Below are positions 1 through 6,816 of a stretch of DNA of 15,398 nucleotides, in pieces. Each line of letters opens with the position of its first letter. Position 1 is the first letter of the stretch. A model generated the notes under the pieces. That model did not search any database and was not told the origin of the DNA. It saw only the letters and a program-made list of their open reading frames with translations. The DNA is from PALSA-505 sp035308365 (lineage in GTDB: Bacteria; Actinomycetota; Actinomycetes; Streptosporangiales; Streptosporangiaceae), in the NCBI GenBank assembly GCA_035308365.1, contig DATGGU010000145.1, forward strand, positions 1 through 15,398. The letters are read 5' to 3'. The position numbers and the translations under genes were made by a program.

Positions 1-861
1 TCGCCGTGGGTGCTGGACGATGTGCTGGCCCTGGTGCTTGTCGGCCCGGTATGGCAGCAGCTGCGAGACCAGTTCGATCCGCTGTTCCCCGGCCCGGCCC
101 GTCGCGAGGCCCGCGCGGCTGTCTGCACCCGCAGCCGGTACGCCGAGGACCGGCTGGCTGCTGGCGCCTTCATGCAGTACGTGATTCTTGGCGCGGGGCT
201 TGACTCGTTCGCGTGGCGGCGGCCGGATCTGCTCGGCTCGCTGACGGTGTTCGAGGTTGATCACCCTGCCTCCCAGGCCTGGAAGCTCGAGCGGGTCAGG
301 GAGCTCGGCCTGCCGCTCAGCGACTCGCAGGTATTCGTGCCGGTTGATTTCGAGGCCGGACCGGTTCAGGATGTTCTGGGCGCGGCCGGGTTCGACTGGG
401 CGCAGCCGGCGATGTTCTGCTGGACGGGCGTCGCCCCCTATCTGACGGCACAGGCGATCGAGTCGACGTTGCGCACGATCGCGGCGGCTGCTCCCGGATC
501 TGAGGTGGTGTTCTCCTACCGGGCCGAGGACTGTGCGCTCGACGACGCGGGGACGGAATTCGCCCATATCTACACGCCGATCGCGGCTTCTGCCGGCGAG
601 CCTCTTCAGCCTGGCTGGCCGGTATCCGAGATCGAGAGGCTGATCAGCCGGTGCGGGCTAAAGGTCGTGGACCACCCCGCACGTGCAGACCTCCAGCAGC
701 GGTACTTCGCCGGCCGTACCGATGGGCTGCGGCCCTATACATTCGAGACCCTGGTGGCTGCGCGGGTCAGGTCCAGCGGCTCGAGCAGCGGCGCGAACCG
801 GGTGATCTCGTTGGTCTTGCCGTCCACCCGGACCTGGCCGAGCACAACACCACAGCGCTGA
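1..861 (+). CDS. Class I SAM-dependent methyltransferase (TIGR00027/LCMT-like), 5' partial, 3' end altered
   Basis: Probably transfers a methyl group from S-adenosylmethionine to an unknown acceptor. The frame is open to the left edge (it reads SPWVLDD at base 1), so the true start lies outside the window; the GTG at 10 is internal. Visible motifs are the SAM-binding strand and glycine loop YVILGAGLDSFAWR (about 178-219), the acidic second-strand motif VFEVDHP, and a C-terminal YFAGRTDGLRPYTFETLVAARV-type ending that is normal for the leucine carboxyl methyltransferase/TIGR00027 family. Homology stops near base 765. The last ~30 codons, to the stop at 861, are antisense to an ISAs1-type transposase remnant, so the native stop has been lost and the protein carries a foreign tail. 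The catalytic core looks intact, so it may still work. Family assignment is confident; substrate unknown. Confidence 0.85.
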   Translation, partial: SPWVLDDVLALVLVGPVWQQLRDQFDPLFPGPARREARAAVCTRSRYAEDRLAAGAFMQYVILGAGLDSFAWRRPDLLGSLTVFEVDHPASQAWKLERVRELGLPLSDSQVFVPVDFEAGPVQDVLGAAGFDWAQPAMFCWTGVAPYLTAQAIESTLRTIAAAAPGSEVVFSYRAEDCALDDAGTEFAHIYTPIAASAGEPLQPGWPVSEIERLISRCGLKVVDHPARADLQQRYFAGRTDGLRPYTFETLVAARVRSSGSSSGANRVISLVLPSTRTWPSTTPQR

Positions 862-1393
862 TCGAGGGCGGCCAGCAGGTGCACCGGCTGGCCGCCGGCG
901 CTGGCGTGACGGGTGCCCCGCACCGCCTTGCCGTCCACCGCGACCGCCCGCCGGCGGCGCCGCCCGTGTCCTGCTGCCTGGCCGGCGGCGTGCAGCCGTG
1001 CATCCAGCCAGGACCCGGCGGCGGCATCCAGCCGGTCAGCGTCCACGGCTTCCAGCACGCGGTGGATGGTAGCCTCATCCGGCGGCACGAACCGCCGGGT
1101 CAGCGGATCACGGCGGACGCCCAGAGCGGCCAGGACCTGCGGCGGCGCATCCGCGACCCACTCGCCGACCGCGGTGAACGACGTCGCCCCGGCCAGCACC
1201 GCCGCCACGGCCGCCGCCATTAACAACGACGTCAGGCTGTGCCGCACGCGCGCCGATTCCGCGGATCCGGCACCCATGCCAGGTACTCCGCCAGGCCTGG
1301 GCACTGGCCCGACAGCAGCGCGCGGTCACTGGCCGGCAGACGTGAAAGCTGTTCCAGGGCGGCGCTGATCGAGGATGATGACAAGGCAGGCAC
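766..1393 (-). pseudogene. ISAs1-family transposase remnant (frameshifted, C-terminally truncated)
   Basis: Relic of a DDE transposase. The N-terminal piece starts at a GTG (1391-1393), reads MPALSSSSISAALEQL and continues through LPASDRALLSGQCPGLAEYLAWVPDPRNRR. It then runs out of frame at about 1248-1252, where one missing base leads to an early TGA. The next frame resumes at VRHSLTSLL and continues through AVGEWVADAPPQVLAALGVRRDP, AVAVDGKAVRGTRHA (the first catalytic Asp lies in VDGK), HLLAALDQR and VDGKTNEITRFAPLLEPLDL. Homology ends near 766, and the frame then reads antisense through the methyltransferase end. The second Asp and the Glu of the DDE triad are missing. No active product is expected. 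The family is recognised from these characteristic blocks; the frameshift and truncation are seen directly. Confidence 0.88.
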
Positions 1394-1450
1394 GGTCTTC
1401 CGCAGCGATCACTGGATTCGACACCCACATGATCTTGGAACCGTGCCTGC
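1386..1450. repeat. 11-bp inverted repeat at the transposase start; possible IS end
   Basis: GCAGGCACGGT at 1386-1396 is an exact reverse complement of ACCGTGCCTGC at 1440-1450. The inner arm covers the transposase GTG start, and the outer arm (read on the reverse strand, GCAGGCACGGTTCCAAG) is a plausible terminal inverted repeat of the element or a translation-limiting hairpin. The other end of the element is gone, so a matching terminal repeat cannot be checked inside the window. Confidence 0.5.
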
Positions 1451-1583
1451 GCCGCATCCCGGTGAGTGAACAAGACACCCGGTCATAAACAAGCCATCAC
1501 GCCACTATGCCGGGACCCTGCCCCCACCGGGTAAGCCAGGACAAACCTCTGCCGCTGATCTCGCGCTGCGGGCCGCTGGCAGT

Positions 1584-2909
1584 TCAACCCTGCAGGGTGC
1601 CTGCGGGATCTCCCGGGCTGCGCGGGACCGCTATCAGCTGCCGCTCGTGCGCGGGGCGTGCGAGCGGCCGGAGGGCCGGAACTTCCCCGATGTGGTGGAC
1701 GGACACGCTTTCCCGGGCTGGAACGCGATGCCAGGGGTCCACGACCACCGACCCGGCGGCGAAGTCGTAGTCGATGAACTCTGGCTCAGGGCAACCAATG
1801 AAGAAAGCGGCCGGTCCGGCAGGAATCGCTCCTGGACTTAGCTGTGAAGGGCTCGGGATAACCGTTACGTGCGCATTGCGGAGCTGGAGCAGATTGGCCA
1901 GCAGTACCGCCGAGCTGCCGGTGTACAGGTCGGTTTCTGGCTTGAAAGCCGTTCCGAGCAGGATAAGCGGCAGCCCGGCAGCCAGGCCGATGAACTGCTC
2001 GCCGAGCCATTCTACATAACTCTGCCGGGCCATCATGAACGCACTGAAAAGATCCGCTCCCATATTGACCCGGCGGGCCAGCCAGGATAGCGCGATATTG
2101 TCACGAGGATGGCACGGGCCGCCATCTCCCATGCCTGGGCCGATATAAGCTGTGCTGGCCAGCCTGTGGTCGGCGGCACGGATGATCTGAAAGACGTCGC
2201 TGGAATTTGCCCCGGTCTCAGCGGCCATTCGCTGAATCACATTGGACAGCGTCACCTTCGCGCTGACAAAAGTATTGTAGATTACCTTGGCCAACTCTGC
2301 GGATTCGAAGGAAACCGTGAACACCGGCGCCTGCGAGAGACTCGACAAGACGTGCGGGATGATAACCGGATCTTGCGTGCCCCGGCCGATGAGGGTGAAC
2401 TCAGGGTTCAGCAGGTCATGGGCGACCGTGCCCATCCCGACGAACTGCGGGCAGTAGACGAGGGTGTCGTGAGCCGTCAATGGCAGCACGAGCGAGCGCA
2501 TCGTCCCGGGCATGACGGTGGACATCACGCCTATCTCGCGGCCGGGCCCGGCGCGCGAGGCGATGCCCCGCACGGCATTGGTCAGCGCGCGATAGCCGAA
2601 GTCCGCACGCGAGTCGGGCAGTGGAGTGGTCCCCTCGTAGAGCGCACCGTGCGGAGTCTCCACGATCACGAACACGCAATCGGCGGCCTGGGCGATCTCG
2701 TCCGGGCCGGTGAAGCTCAGCGGCAGCCGGTCGTGAGCGTAGTCGGCAAGCCGGCCAGAGCCGTCCGGGCCGCGCTCGAGCGGGGAAAGGGCAGCGAGTC
2801 TCATCCGGGCCGGGTCCGTGTCATGAGCCAGCACCCGGTGACCGCGCAAGGCGAACGTGAGAGCGACGGGCAGGCCGAGCTTGCCGAGCCCGATCACGCC
2901 TACTGACAT
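1584..2909 (-). CDS. UDP-glucose/GDP-mannose dehydrogenase-family nucleotide-sugar dehydrogenase
   Basis: Family role: two-step NAD-dependent oxidation of an NDP-hexose to the NDP-hexuronate, in the cytoplasm, feeding polysaccharide or glycosyl synthesis. The 441-residue protein starts MSVGVIGLGKLGLP, a Rossmann GxGxxG (G7, G9, G12). The central domain has ELAKVIYNTF, giving the usual Lys (K208) and Asn (N212), and GDGGPCHPRDN, giving the catalytic Cys (C266). A C-terminal substrate domain follows (LLGTAFKPETD, then VVVDPWHRVP). All key residues are present, so an active enzyme is expected, although the sequence is divergent and the sugar cannot be named. The ATG at 2909 is chosen because the fold begins at once; a GTG six bases upstream (2915) is possible. 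No strong ribosome-binding site is visible. It is divergent from the SDR gene at 3099 and shares the tandem palindrome region. Confidence 0.85.
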   Translation of the reverse strand: MSVGVIGLGKLGLPVALTFALRGHRVLAHDTDPARMRLAALSPLERGPDGSGRLADYAHDRLPLSFTGPDEIAQAADCVFVIVETPHGALYEGTTPLPDSRADFGYRALTNAVRGIASRAGPGREIGVMSTVMPGTMRSLVLPLTAHDTLVYCPQFVGMGTVAHDLLNPEFTLIGRGTQDPVIIPHVLSSLSQAPVFTVSFESAELAKVIYNTFVSAKVTLSNVIQRMAAETGANSSDVFQIIRAADHRLASTAYIGPGMGDGGPCHPRDNIALSWLARRVNMGADLFSAFMMARQSYVEWLGEQFIGLAAGLPLILLGTAFKPETDLYTGSSAVLLANLLQLRNAHVTVIPSPSQLSPGAIPAGPAAFFIGCPEPEFIDYDFAAGSVVVDPWHRVPARESVSVHHIGEVPALRPLARPAHERQLIAVPRSPGDPAGTLQG

Positions 2910-2961
2910 AGCCACAGCGTCTTACTTGAACACGATCCGGGCTGTGTCCGCAAGACCTTGG

Positions 2962-3014
2962 CATCAGGTTTTCCTGATGAATCAGGATTTCCTGATAAAA
3001 CAGGCTTGACCTGG
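2962..3014. promoter_or_regulatory. Tandem 18-bp palindromic repeats, candidate operator of the divergent sugar genes
   Basis: Two perfect palindromes, TCAGGTTTTCCTGA (2964-2977) and TCAGGATTTCCTGA (2982-2995), lie exactly 18 bp apart. A degraded third unit follows (ACAGG at 3000-3004, then CCTGG at 3010-3014). A TTGACC at 3006-3011 could be a -35 box for the rightward gene, but I see no convincing -10 for it. The array sits 55 bp from the dehydrogenase ATG and about 100 bp from the SDR ATG. The repeat is seen directly; regulator binding is inferred. I do not recognise the regulator. Confidence 0.65.
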
Positions 3015-3098
3015 TCCCTGCTGACGGGTCACGCTGCCACAGTGGGGATGCCTGCGCAGGTCTGCCGTGCCGCGGGGGACGGTGCGAACTCGGCCTTC

Positions 3099-4043
3099 AT
3101 GCGTGCCGTGCTCATCGGCGGCACCGGCTTCATCGGGCGGCACGTGTCCGCGGCGTTCCGCGCCGCAGGGCATGACCTGGTGGTGGTGGCCAGGAATCCG
3201 GCCCGGAATGTGAGCGGGCTCAGGTTCGTGCCGCTCGATCTGTCCCGGCTGGGGGCGGTGCCGGAGCTTGCTGACCTGTTCGGGGCCGAGCGCCCGGACG
3301 TCGTGGTGAACGCGGCGGGCGCCGTCTGGGCGCCAACGGAGCAGGAGCTGCGCGAGTCGAATGTCGAACTGGTGCGGCACCTGATAGCCGCGCTGTCCGC
3401 GCTGCCCAAGCCCCCCCGGCTGATCCACCTCGGGTCAGTGAACGAGTATGCACCCCTGCCGCCCGGCGAGGCGGTGGACGAGGATGCTCCGCTCAGGCCG
3501 CCCACCAGCTATGGGAAGAGCAAGCTGACCGCCTCCGCGGCCGTCTTGCAGGCCATGGCGGACGGTTCGCTCAGCGGCCTGGTCCTGCGCATTGCCAACG
3601 TGGCTGGCCCCGGCCTGCCCCCGGTGAGCCTGCTTGGCCGGGTAGCGGAGCAACTGGAAGCGGCGGCCCGGTCGGGGGAGCGGGCGACGGTGCGCCTGCA
3701 CACGATGCGTGCCCACCGGGATTTCGTGGACTACCAGGACGCGACCCGCGCGATCATGGCCGCGTCGCAAGCCAGCGTGAGCGGCCGGGTGGTGAACATC
3801 GGCCGGGGCGAAGCGGTCAACGTCCGCACGCTGGTCGGGCTCCTTATCTCGGCGAGTGGCATTCCTGCCGATGTCGTGATCGCGGACCAGGGGCCGCCCG
3901 GCACCGGCTCACGGGTCGAGGCCGAGTGGCTACAGGTGGACAGGCGCGCCGCTGCCGAGCTGCTCGGCTGGTCGCCCAGGCGATGGCTGGCGGATTCAGT
4001 GCGAGATCTGTGGACGCACGTCCATTCACCCATAGATCGCTAG
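3099..4043 (+). CDS. Extended SDR: NAD-dependent epimerase/dehydratase or NDP-sugar ketoreductase-like protein
   Basis: Likely acts on a nucleotide-activated sugar, either epimerising or reducing it with NAD(P)(H). The 314-residue protein begins MRAVLIGGTGFIGRH, with the extended-SDR GxxGxxG (G7, G10, G13). The catalytic set is visible: S113 in HLGSVNEYAP, and Y138/K142 in SYGKSK. A typical RIANVAGPG and HRDFVDYQDATRAI pattern of NDP-sugar-modifying SDRs follows. The frame stays open upstream to about 2958, but the added residues would come from the palindromic repeat (SGFPDE/SGFPDK) and precede the Rossmann fold, so the ATG at 3099 is preferred; an ATG at 3048 is a weaker alternative. The divergent dehydrogenase neighbour suggests a shared sugar pathway. 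Exact reaction unknown. Confidence 0.82.
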   Translation: MRAVLIGGTGFIGRHVSAAFRAAGHDLVVVARNPARNVSGLRFVPLDLSRLGAVPELADLFGAERPDVVVNAAGAVWAPTEQELRESNVELVRHLIAALSALPKPPRLIHLGSVNEYAPLPPGEAVDEDAPLRPPTSYGKSKLTASAAVLQAMADGSLSGLVLRIANVAGPGLPPVSLLGRVAEQLEAAARSGERATVRLHTMRAHRDFVDYQDATRAIMAASQASVSGRVVNIGRGEAVNVRTLVGLLISASGIPADVVIADQGPPGTGSRVEAEWLQVDRRAAAELLGWSPRRWLADSVRDLWTHVHSPIDR

Positions 4044-4178
4044 CCGCCTCGAACCTGCTCCGCGTCGCCGTGCAGCCACCCAGCCATCTGTTCGCCTCAG
4101 CCGCTGGGACCAGCTTCCTGGACCAGTTCCCGCGATGACGCAGCAAAGGCACGCCGAACGGACATGCAAGGTCAAAGG

Positions 4179-4184
4179 TATACT
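4179..4184 (+). promoter_or_regulatory. -10 box TATACT for a leaderless transcript
   Basis: TATACT ends six bases before the ATG at 4191, the spacing expected if transcription starts at the A of that ATG. No good -35 is visible; GGACA at 4160-4164 is too close. Inferred from the actinobacterial TANNNT leaderless pattern. Confidence 0.55.
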
Positions 4185-4190
4185 CGCGCC

Positions 4191-4259
4191 ATGCTGGTGC
4201 GGCGATTTTTCTGCCTCCCGGTCCACAGTGGGCCACCGGGAGGCGCTGCGCTGCGTTAG
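4191..4259 (+). CDS. Putative leader peptide (22 aa) upstream of the PheRS-like gene
   Basis: A short open frame reads MLVRRFFCLPVHSG, then PPGGAALR, and stops at TAG. It follows a TATACT box at leaderless spacing. Codons 6-8 are TTT-TTC-TGC (Phe-Phe-Cys); TTT is unusual in this GC-rich setting. The second half of the frame is the hairpin described at 4213-4244, so a ribosome paused at the Phe/Cys codons would decide whether that hairpin forms. The downstream gene resembles a phenylalanyl-tRNA synthetase, which makes sensing of Phe (or Cys) tRNA charging an attractive hypothesis. The frame and codons are seen; translation and function are inferred. It does not match any leader peptide I know. 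Confidence 0.5.
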   Translation: MLVRRFFCLPVHSGPPGGAALR

Positions 4260-4297
4260 GCCGGCGACTTCGCTCGGGTGAGCCAGGGCCGGGAGGA
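4213..4297 (+). promoter_or_regulatory. Candidate attenuator: competing hairpins in the leader RNA
   Basis: GCCTCCCGGT (4213-4222) pairs perfectly with ACCGGGAGGC (4235-4244). A second copy of the 3' arm core, CCGGGAGG, lies at 4289-4296 and could pair with the same 5' arm instead, so two mutually exclusive structures are possible. No U-run follows either, so a classical intrinsic terminator is not seen. Control could be by Rho or at translation. Confidence 0.45.
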
Positions 4298-4336
4298 CAC
4301 ATCCACCGCCCGTCCACCTGAGCCAAGGAGCCAGCC

Positions 4337-5461
4337 GTGTCCAGTTCAGCCTGTTATCTCACTCCCGATCAGCTTCACCGCGATCTCAGCCTGCGCGATC
4401 TCTCCGAGCCCGCCGAGGGCCCGCATTCCATCCAGCTCCTGACCGAACGCGTCGTCGCGGCGCTCGCCGGCGCCTGGGACTGCGAGGTCCGCTGGTGCCG
4501 TGGACCCAAGATCGTGCCGGTCGCCGACAACTATGACCGCCTCGGCTACCCGGCCGAGGCGGTCACCAGACAGACCCGTTACACCCGGTACGTCGACGCC
4601 GGTCACATGCTGCGCAGCCATTCGACCGCCATGGTCCCGCCGGCGCTGCGCCGGCTCGCCGCGCAGCCCGCTGACGATGTGCTGCTGGTGTGCCCGGGTA
4701 TCGTGTACCGCCGGGACTCGATCGACTGGCAGCACACCGGTTGCCCGCACCAGCTCGACCTGTGGCGGATCACCCGCCGCCCGGTGACCGGCGCTGACCT
4801 GAGCGAGATGATCTCGGTGCTGCTCCGAGCGCTCGTCCCTGGCCTGCCGCACCGCAGCGAGGACCGGGTTCACCCGTACACGCTGGGTGGCCGCCAGGTG
4901 GACGTGCTGTCCGGTGGCCGCTGGGTGGAAGTCTGGGAGTGCGGCGTCGCCCATCCCGGCGTGCTGGCCACCGCCGGGCTGGGTGGATACGGTGGGCTCG
5001 CCCTGGGCATGGGCCTGGACCGGCTGCTCATGCTGGTCAAGGGCATCCCCGACATCCGGCTGCTGCGCTGCGAGGATCCCCGGGTCGCCCGGCAGATGCT
5101 CGGCCTCGGCAGCTACCAGCCGGTGTCCGCGATGCCGGCCATCGCGCGTGACCTGTCCGTCGCCGTGTCCGATGATGACGACGAGGAGACGCTGGGGGAC
5201 CGGGTCCGGGACTCGCTCGGTGACCGGGCCTCCTGCGTGGAAGAGGTCCGGGTGCTGTCGGCCACTCCTTATCAGCAGCTTCCCGAGGCGGCGATCGGCC
5301 GCCTCGGGATGACACCAGGGCAGAAGAACCTGCTTGTCCGGGTTGTCCTGCGCGACCTGGACAAGACCCTGACGAGTGCCGCCGCCAACGCGCTGCGGGA
5401 TGAGATCTACCGCGCCCTGCACCAGGGGAGGCGACCCGAATGGGCGGCGGCCAGCGGCTGA
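4337..5461 (+). CDS. Stand-alone PheRS-alpha-like class II ligase with FDX-ACB domain (PheS-related ligase)
   Basis: Resembles the catalytic alpha subunit of phenylalanyl-tRNA synthetase fused to a ferredoxin-fold anticodon-binding domain, the layout of the monomeric mitochondrial enzyme. Seen in the 374 residues: motif 1 region PHSIQLLTERVVAAL; motif 2 with VYRRDSIDWQHTGCPHQLDL (R125, R126, D127); motif 3 with GGYGGLALGMGLDRLLML (D228, R229) and then GIPDIRLLRCEDPR; FDX-ACB at about 260-367 beginning YQPVSAMPAIARDLSV. The GTG start is fixed by AAGGAG at 4325-4330, six bases upstream. No pheT is nearby, so this is not the housekeeping pheST pair. Bacterial homologues have been called a 'PheS-related mystery ligase'. 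Substrate could be Phe, another amino acid, or a non-tRNA acceptor. It lies downstream of a leader peptide with Phe codons. Confidence 0.85.
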   Translation: MSSSACYLTPDQLHRDLSLRDLSEPAEGPHSIQLLTERVVAALAGAWDCEVRWCRGPKIVPVADNYDRLGYPAEAVTRQTRYTRYVDAGHMLRSHSTAMVPPALRRLAAQPADDVLLVCPGIVYRRDSIDWQHTGCPHQLDLWRITRRPVTGADLSEMISVLLRALVPGLPHRSEDRVHPYTLGGRQVDVLSGGRWVEVWECGVAHPGVLATAGLGGYGGLALGMGLDRLLMLVKGIPDIRLLRCEDPRVARQMLGLGSYQPVSAMPAIARDLSVAVSDDDDEETLGDRVRDSLGDRASCVEEVRVLSATPYQQLPEAAIGRLGMTPGQKNLLVRVVLRDLDKTLTSAAANALRDEIYRALHQGRRPEWAAASG

Positions 5462-5504
5462 CCGGCCGCTCGTGGCCGCTTCGGGCCACCGAGCGCGCGG
5501 CCGG
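5462..5504. terminator. Hairpin terminator between convergent genes
   Basis: It begins immediately after the stop of the PheRS-like gene. The inner stem GCTCGTGGCC (5468-5477) pairs with GGCCACCGAGC (5484-5494) with one bulged base across loop GCTTCG. The outer arms CCGGCC (5462-5467) and GGCCGG (5499-5504) extend it. No T-tract follows. The DUF1801 gene converges from the right and stops at 5514, so it probably serves both genes. Confidence 0.6.
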
Positions 5505-5513
5505 CCGCTGAGC

Positions 5514-5909
5514 TCACAGGCCGCGCTTCAGCTTGCGCCAGCCGCCGGCCCGGTTGTTGGCGATGATCTGCCGGAACATGGCGGTGAGGGCGGGCGCGTT
5601 GATGGGCTCGCCCTCCCGGAACGACACGGTGCGGGCGGTCTTGTTGTCATGGCCAGCCGTGATGATGCCCTCAGGGTCGGGGACGATGCCGCCGTCGTAG
5701 AGGAACACGTTGACGTGGTCCTTGGCCGCCAGCAGGGCACAGATGTTGCCCTGCAGGACGAAGTAGGGCTGGACGGTTCGCTTGATCGTCTCGGTGACCT
5801 CCGGGTCCGCCGCGTGGACCAGCTCCCGGACCTCGCGGCAGATCGCCTGCTGCCATTCGGGCAGCGCGTCGATGTAGGCATCGACGCGTGGGTCAGCGAT
5901 GTAAGTCAT
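5514..5909 (-). CDS. DUF1801 domain-containing protein (YdhG-like)
   Basis: A 131-residue soluble protein starting MTYIADPRVDAYIDALPEWQ. Recognisable DUF1801 blocks are CREVRELVHAADPEVTETIKRTVQPYFVLQGNICAL, in which the Trp of the usual 'ikW..P.f' pattern is replaced by RTVQPYF, then AAKDHVNVFLYDGG and, near the end, the basic tail WRKLKRGL. Family members are small and cytoplasmic with no settled biochemical role (YdhG/FrataxinLike fold). The ATG at 5909 is chosen because the homology begins there and GGTGG lies five bases upstream; longer in-frame extensions would run under the opposite-strand gene. Convergent with the PheRS-like gene, sharing the hairpin at 5462-5504, and divergent from the hydrolase gene. 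Confidence 0.8.
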   Translation of the reverse strand: MTYIADPRVDAYIDALPEWQQAICREVRELVHAADPEVTETIKRTVQPYFVLQGNICALLAAKDHVNVFLYDGGIVPDPEGIITAGHDNKTARTVSFREGEPINAPALTAMFRQIIANNRAGGWRKLKRGL

Positions 5910-6018
5910 GATCCACCATAGCCCGGCGCCGCCCGATGCCCGAGGCGGCGCGGGCCTGGCCGGCCGGCAGCCCGGTGGACCGCTTCCTATACGGCCGGTC
6001 AACCTTGCCTGGTCCGGG

Positions 6019-6024
6019 TAACCT
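6019..6024 (+). promoter_or_regulatory. -10 box TAACCT, leaderless spacing to the hydrolase GTG
   Basis: TAACCT matches TANNNT and ends seven bases before the GTG at 6032, consistent with a leaderless transcript. No ribosome-binding site precedes this GTG. Inferred. Confidence 0.4.
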
Positions 6025-6031
6025 CTGCCGG

Positions 6032-6667
6032 GTGGAGATCGGGACCACCCATGGGCCGGCCCGGGTCGTCGTCGAGCGCGGCGGTGACCAGCCACCGTTC
6101 CTGCTCGCGCTCACGCACGGTTCCGGTGGCGGCACCGGCGCACCAGACCTGCTGGCGGTGCGTGATGTAGCTATCCGGTTCGGTGCCGTGGTAGCCCGGA
6201 TTACCCAGCCCTATCGGGTCAGGGGTGCCCGCGCGCCCGGCTCGGCGATCAAACAGGACGAGGCCTGGGTGGAGATCATCGCCGCCGTCCGGGAGCAGGC
6301 CGGGCCGGGCTGCCCGCTCGTTCAGGGTGGCCGGAGCAACGGGGCGCGGGTTGCCTGCCGGACGGCCACGGCGGTGGACGCGGCGGCGGTGATCGCTCTT
6401 GCCTTCCCGCTGCATCCGCCGGGCCGGCCAGAGCGTTCCCGCGTCGCCGAACTCCGGGCGCCAGGCCGTGAAAGCAGGGTGCTGGTGGTGAACGGTGACC
6501 GCGACCCATTCGGCGTGCCCCGGCGCAGCACCGGGGTGCGGGTGGTCGTGCTGGCGGGGGAGACGCATGCCCTGTCCCGGCGGCCCGAGGCCGTTGGCGC
6601 GGCGGTGGCGGCCTGGCTGCCCCGGGTGCTCGGCCGCGAAGTCAGTGCCGGCCAGATCATCCGGTAA
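6032..6667 (+). CDS. TEX30/KANL3-like alpha/beta hydrolase
   Basis: Probable cytoplasmic serine hydrolase of unknown substrate, 211 residues from the GTG start. Alpha/beta-hydrolase features in order: LALTHGSGGG oxyanion region, the nucleophile elbow GGRSNGARVA (S102), ALAFPLHPPGRPERSR typical of the TEX30 branch, the acid loop VVNGDRDPFG (D156 or D158), and the histidine in GETHALS (H179). A complete Ser-Asp-His triad can therefore be proposed. The frame is open from an ATG at 5936, but the extra 32 residues show no family similarity and lie against the promoter of the divergent DUF1801 gene. The GTG at 6032 follows TAACCT at leaderless spacing and begins VEIGTTHGPARVVVE, a normal first strand for the family. 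Followed by a hairpin. Confidence 0.78.
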   Translation: MEIGTTHGPARVVVERGGDQPPFLLALTHGSGGGTGAPDLLAVRDVAIRFGAVVARITQPYRVRGARAPGSAIKQDEAWVEIIAAVREQAGPGCPLVQGGRSNGARVACRTATAVDAAAVIALAFPLHPPGRPERSRVAELRAPGRESRVLVVNGDRDPFGVPRRSTGVRVVVLAGETHALSRRPEAVGAAVAAWLPRVLGREVSAGQIIR

Positions 6668-6673
6668 CAGTAA

Positions 6674-6717
6674 AGCGCCTGTCCGGCGGTCCGTAAGGGA
6701 CTGGTGGGTCAGGCGCT
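6674..6717. terminator. Hairpin after the hydrolase stop codon
   Basis: AGCGCCTG (6674-6681) pairs with CAGGCGCT (6710-6717), with an inner GTCC/GGAC pair (6689-6692/6698-6701). It starts seven bases after the TAA. No U-run is seen. Between here and 6816 I see nothing else; the DUF5999 gene converges from the right. Confidence 0.5.
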
Positions 6718-6816
6718 GCGGGGGTTGCGGGGGCCGTCCTCCCGGGCGGATACTGCGGGTCCCGGCGAAGCTGGCCGAAGGCCGGCGAGCAGGGTCAGCC
6801 ACCCGGGCGAACTTAG

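Noticed and set aside
2962..3014. A CRISPR-like or origin-iteron array
   Set aside because: Only two good 18-bp units and one decayed unit, with no spacers and no rep/cas gene; an operator is simpler.
2958..3098. N-terminal extension of the SDR gene to a TTG at 2958
   Set aside because: It would translate the palindromic repeat (SGFPDE/SGFPDK) in front of a Rossmann fold that normally starts the protein; it has no ribosome-binding site.
4346..5422. A 358-codon reverse-strand open frame
   Set aside because: Antisense to the PheRS-like gene, whose class II motifs and ribosome-binding site are clear.
5936..6031. Upstream ATG start for the alpha/beta hydrolase
   Set aside because: The extra residues match nothing in the family and lie in the divergent promoter region; the GTG at 6032 fits the family start and a leaderless -10.
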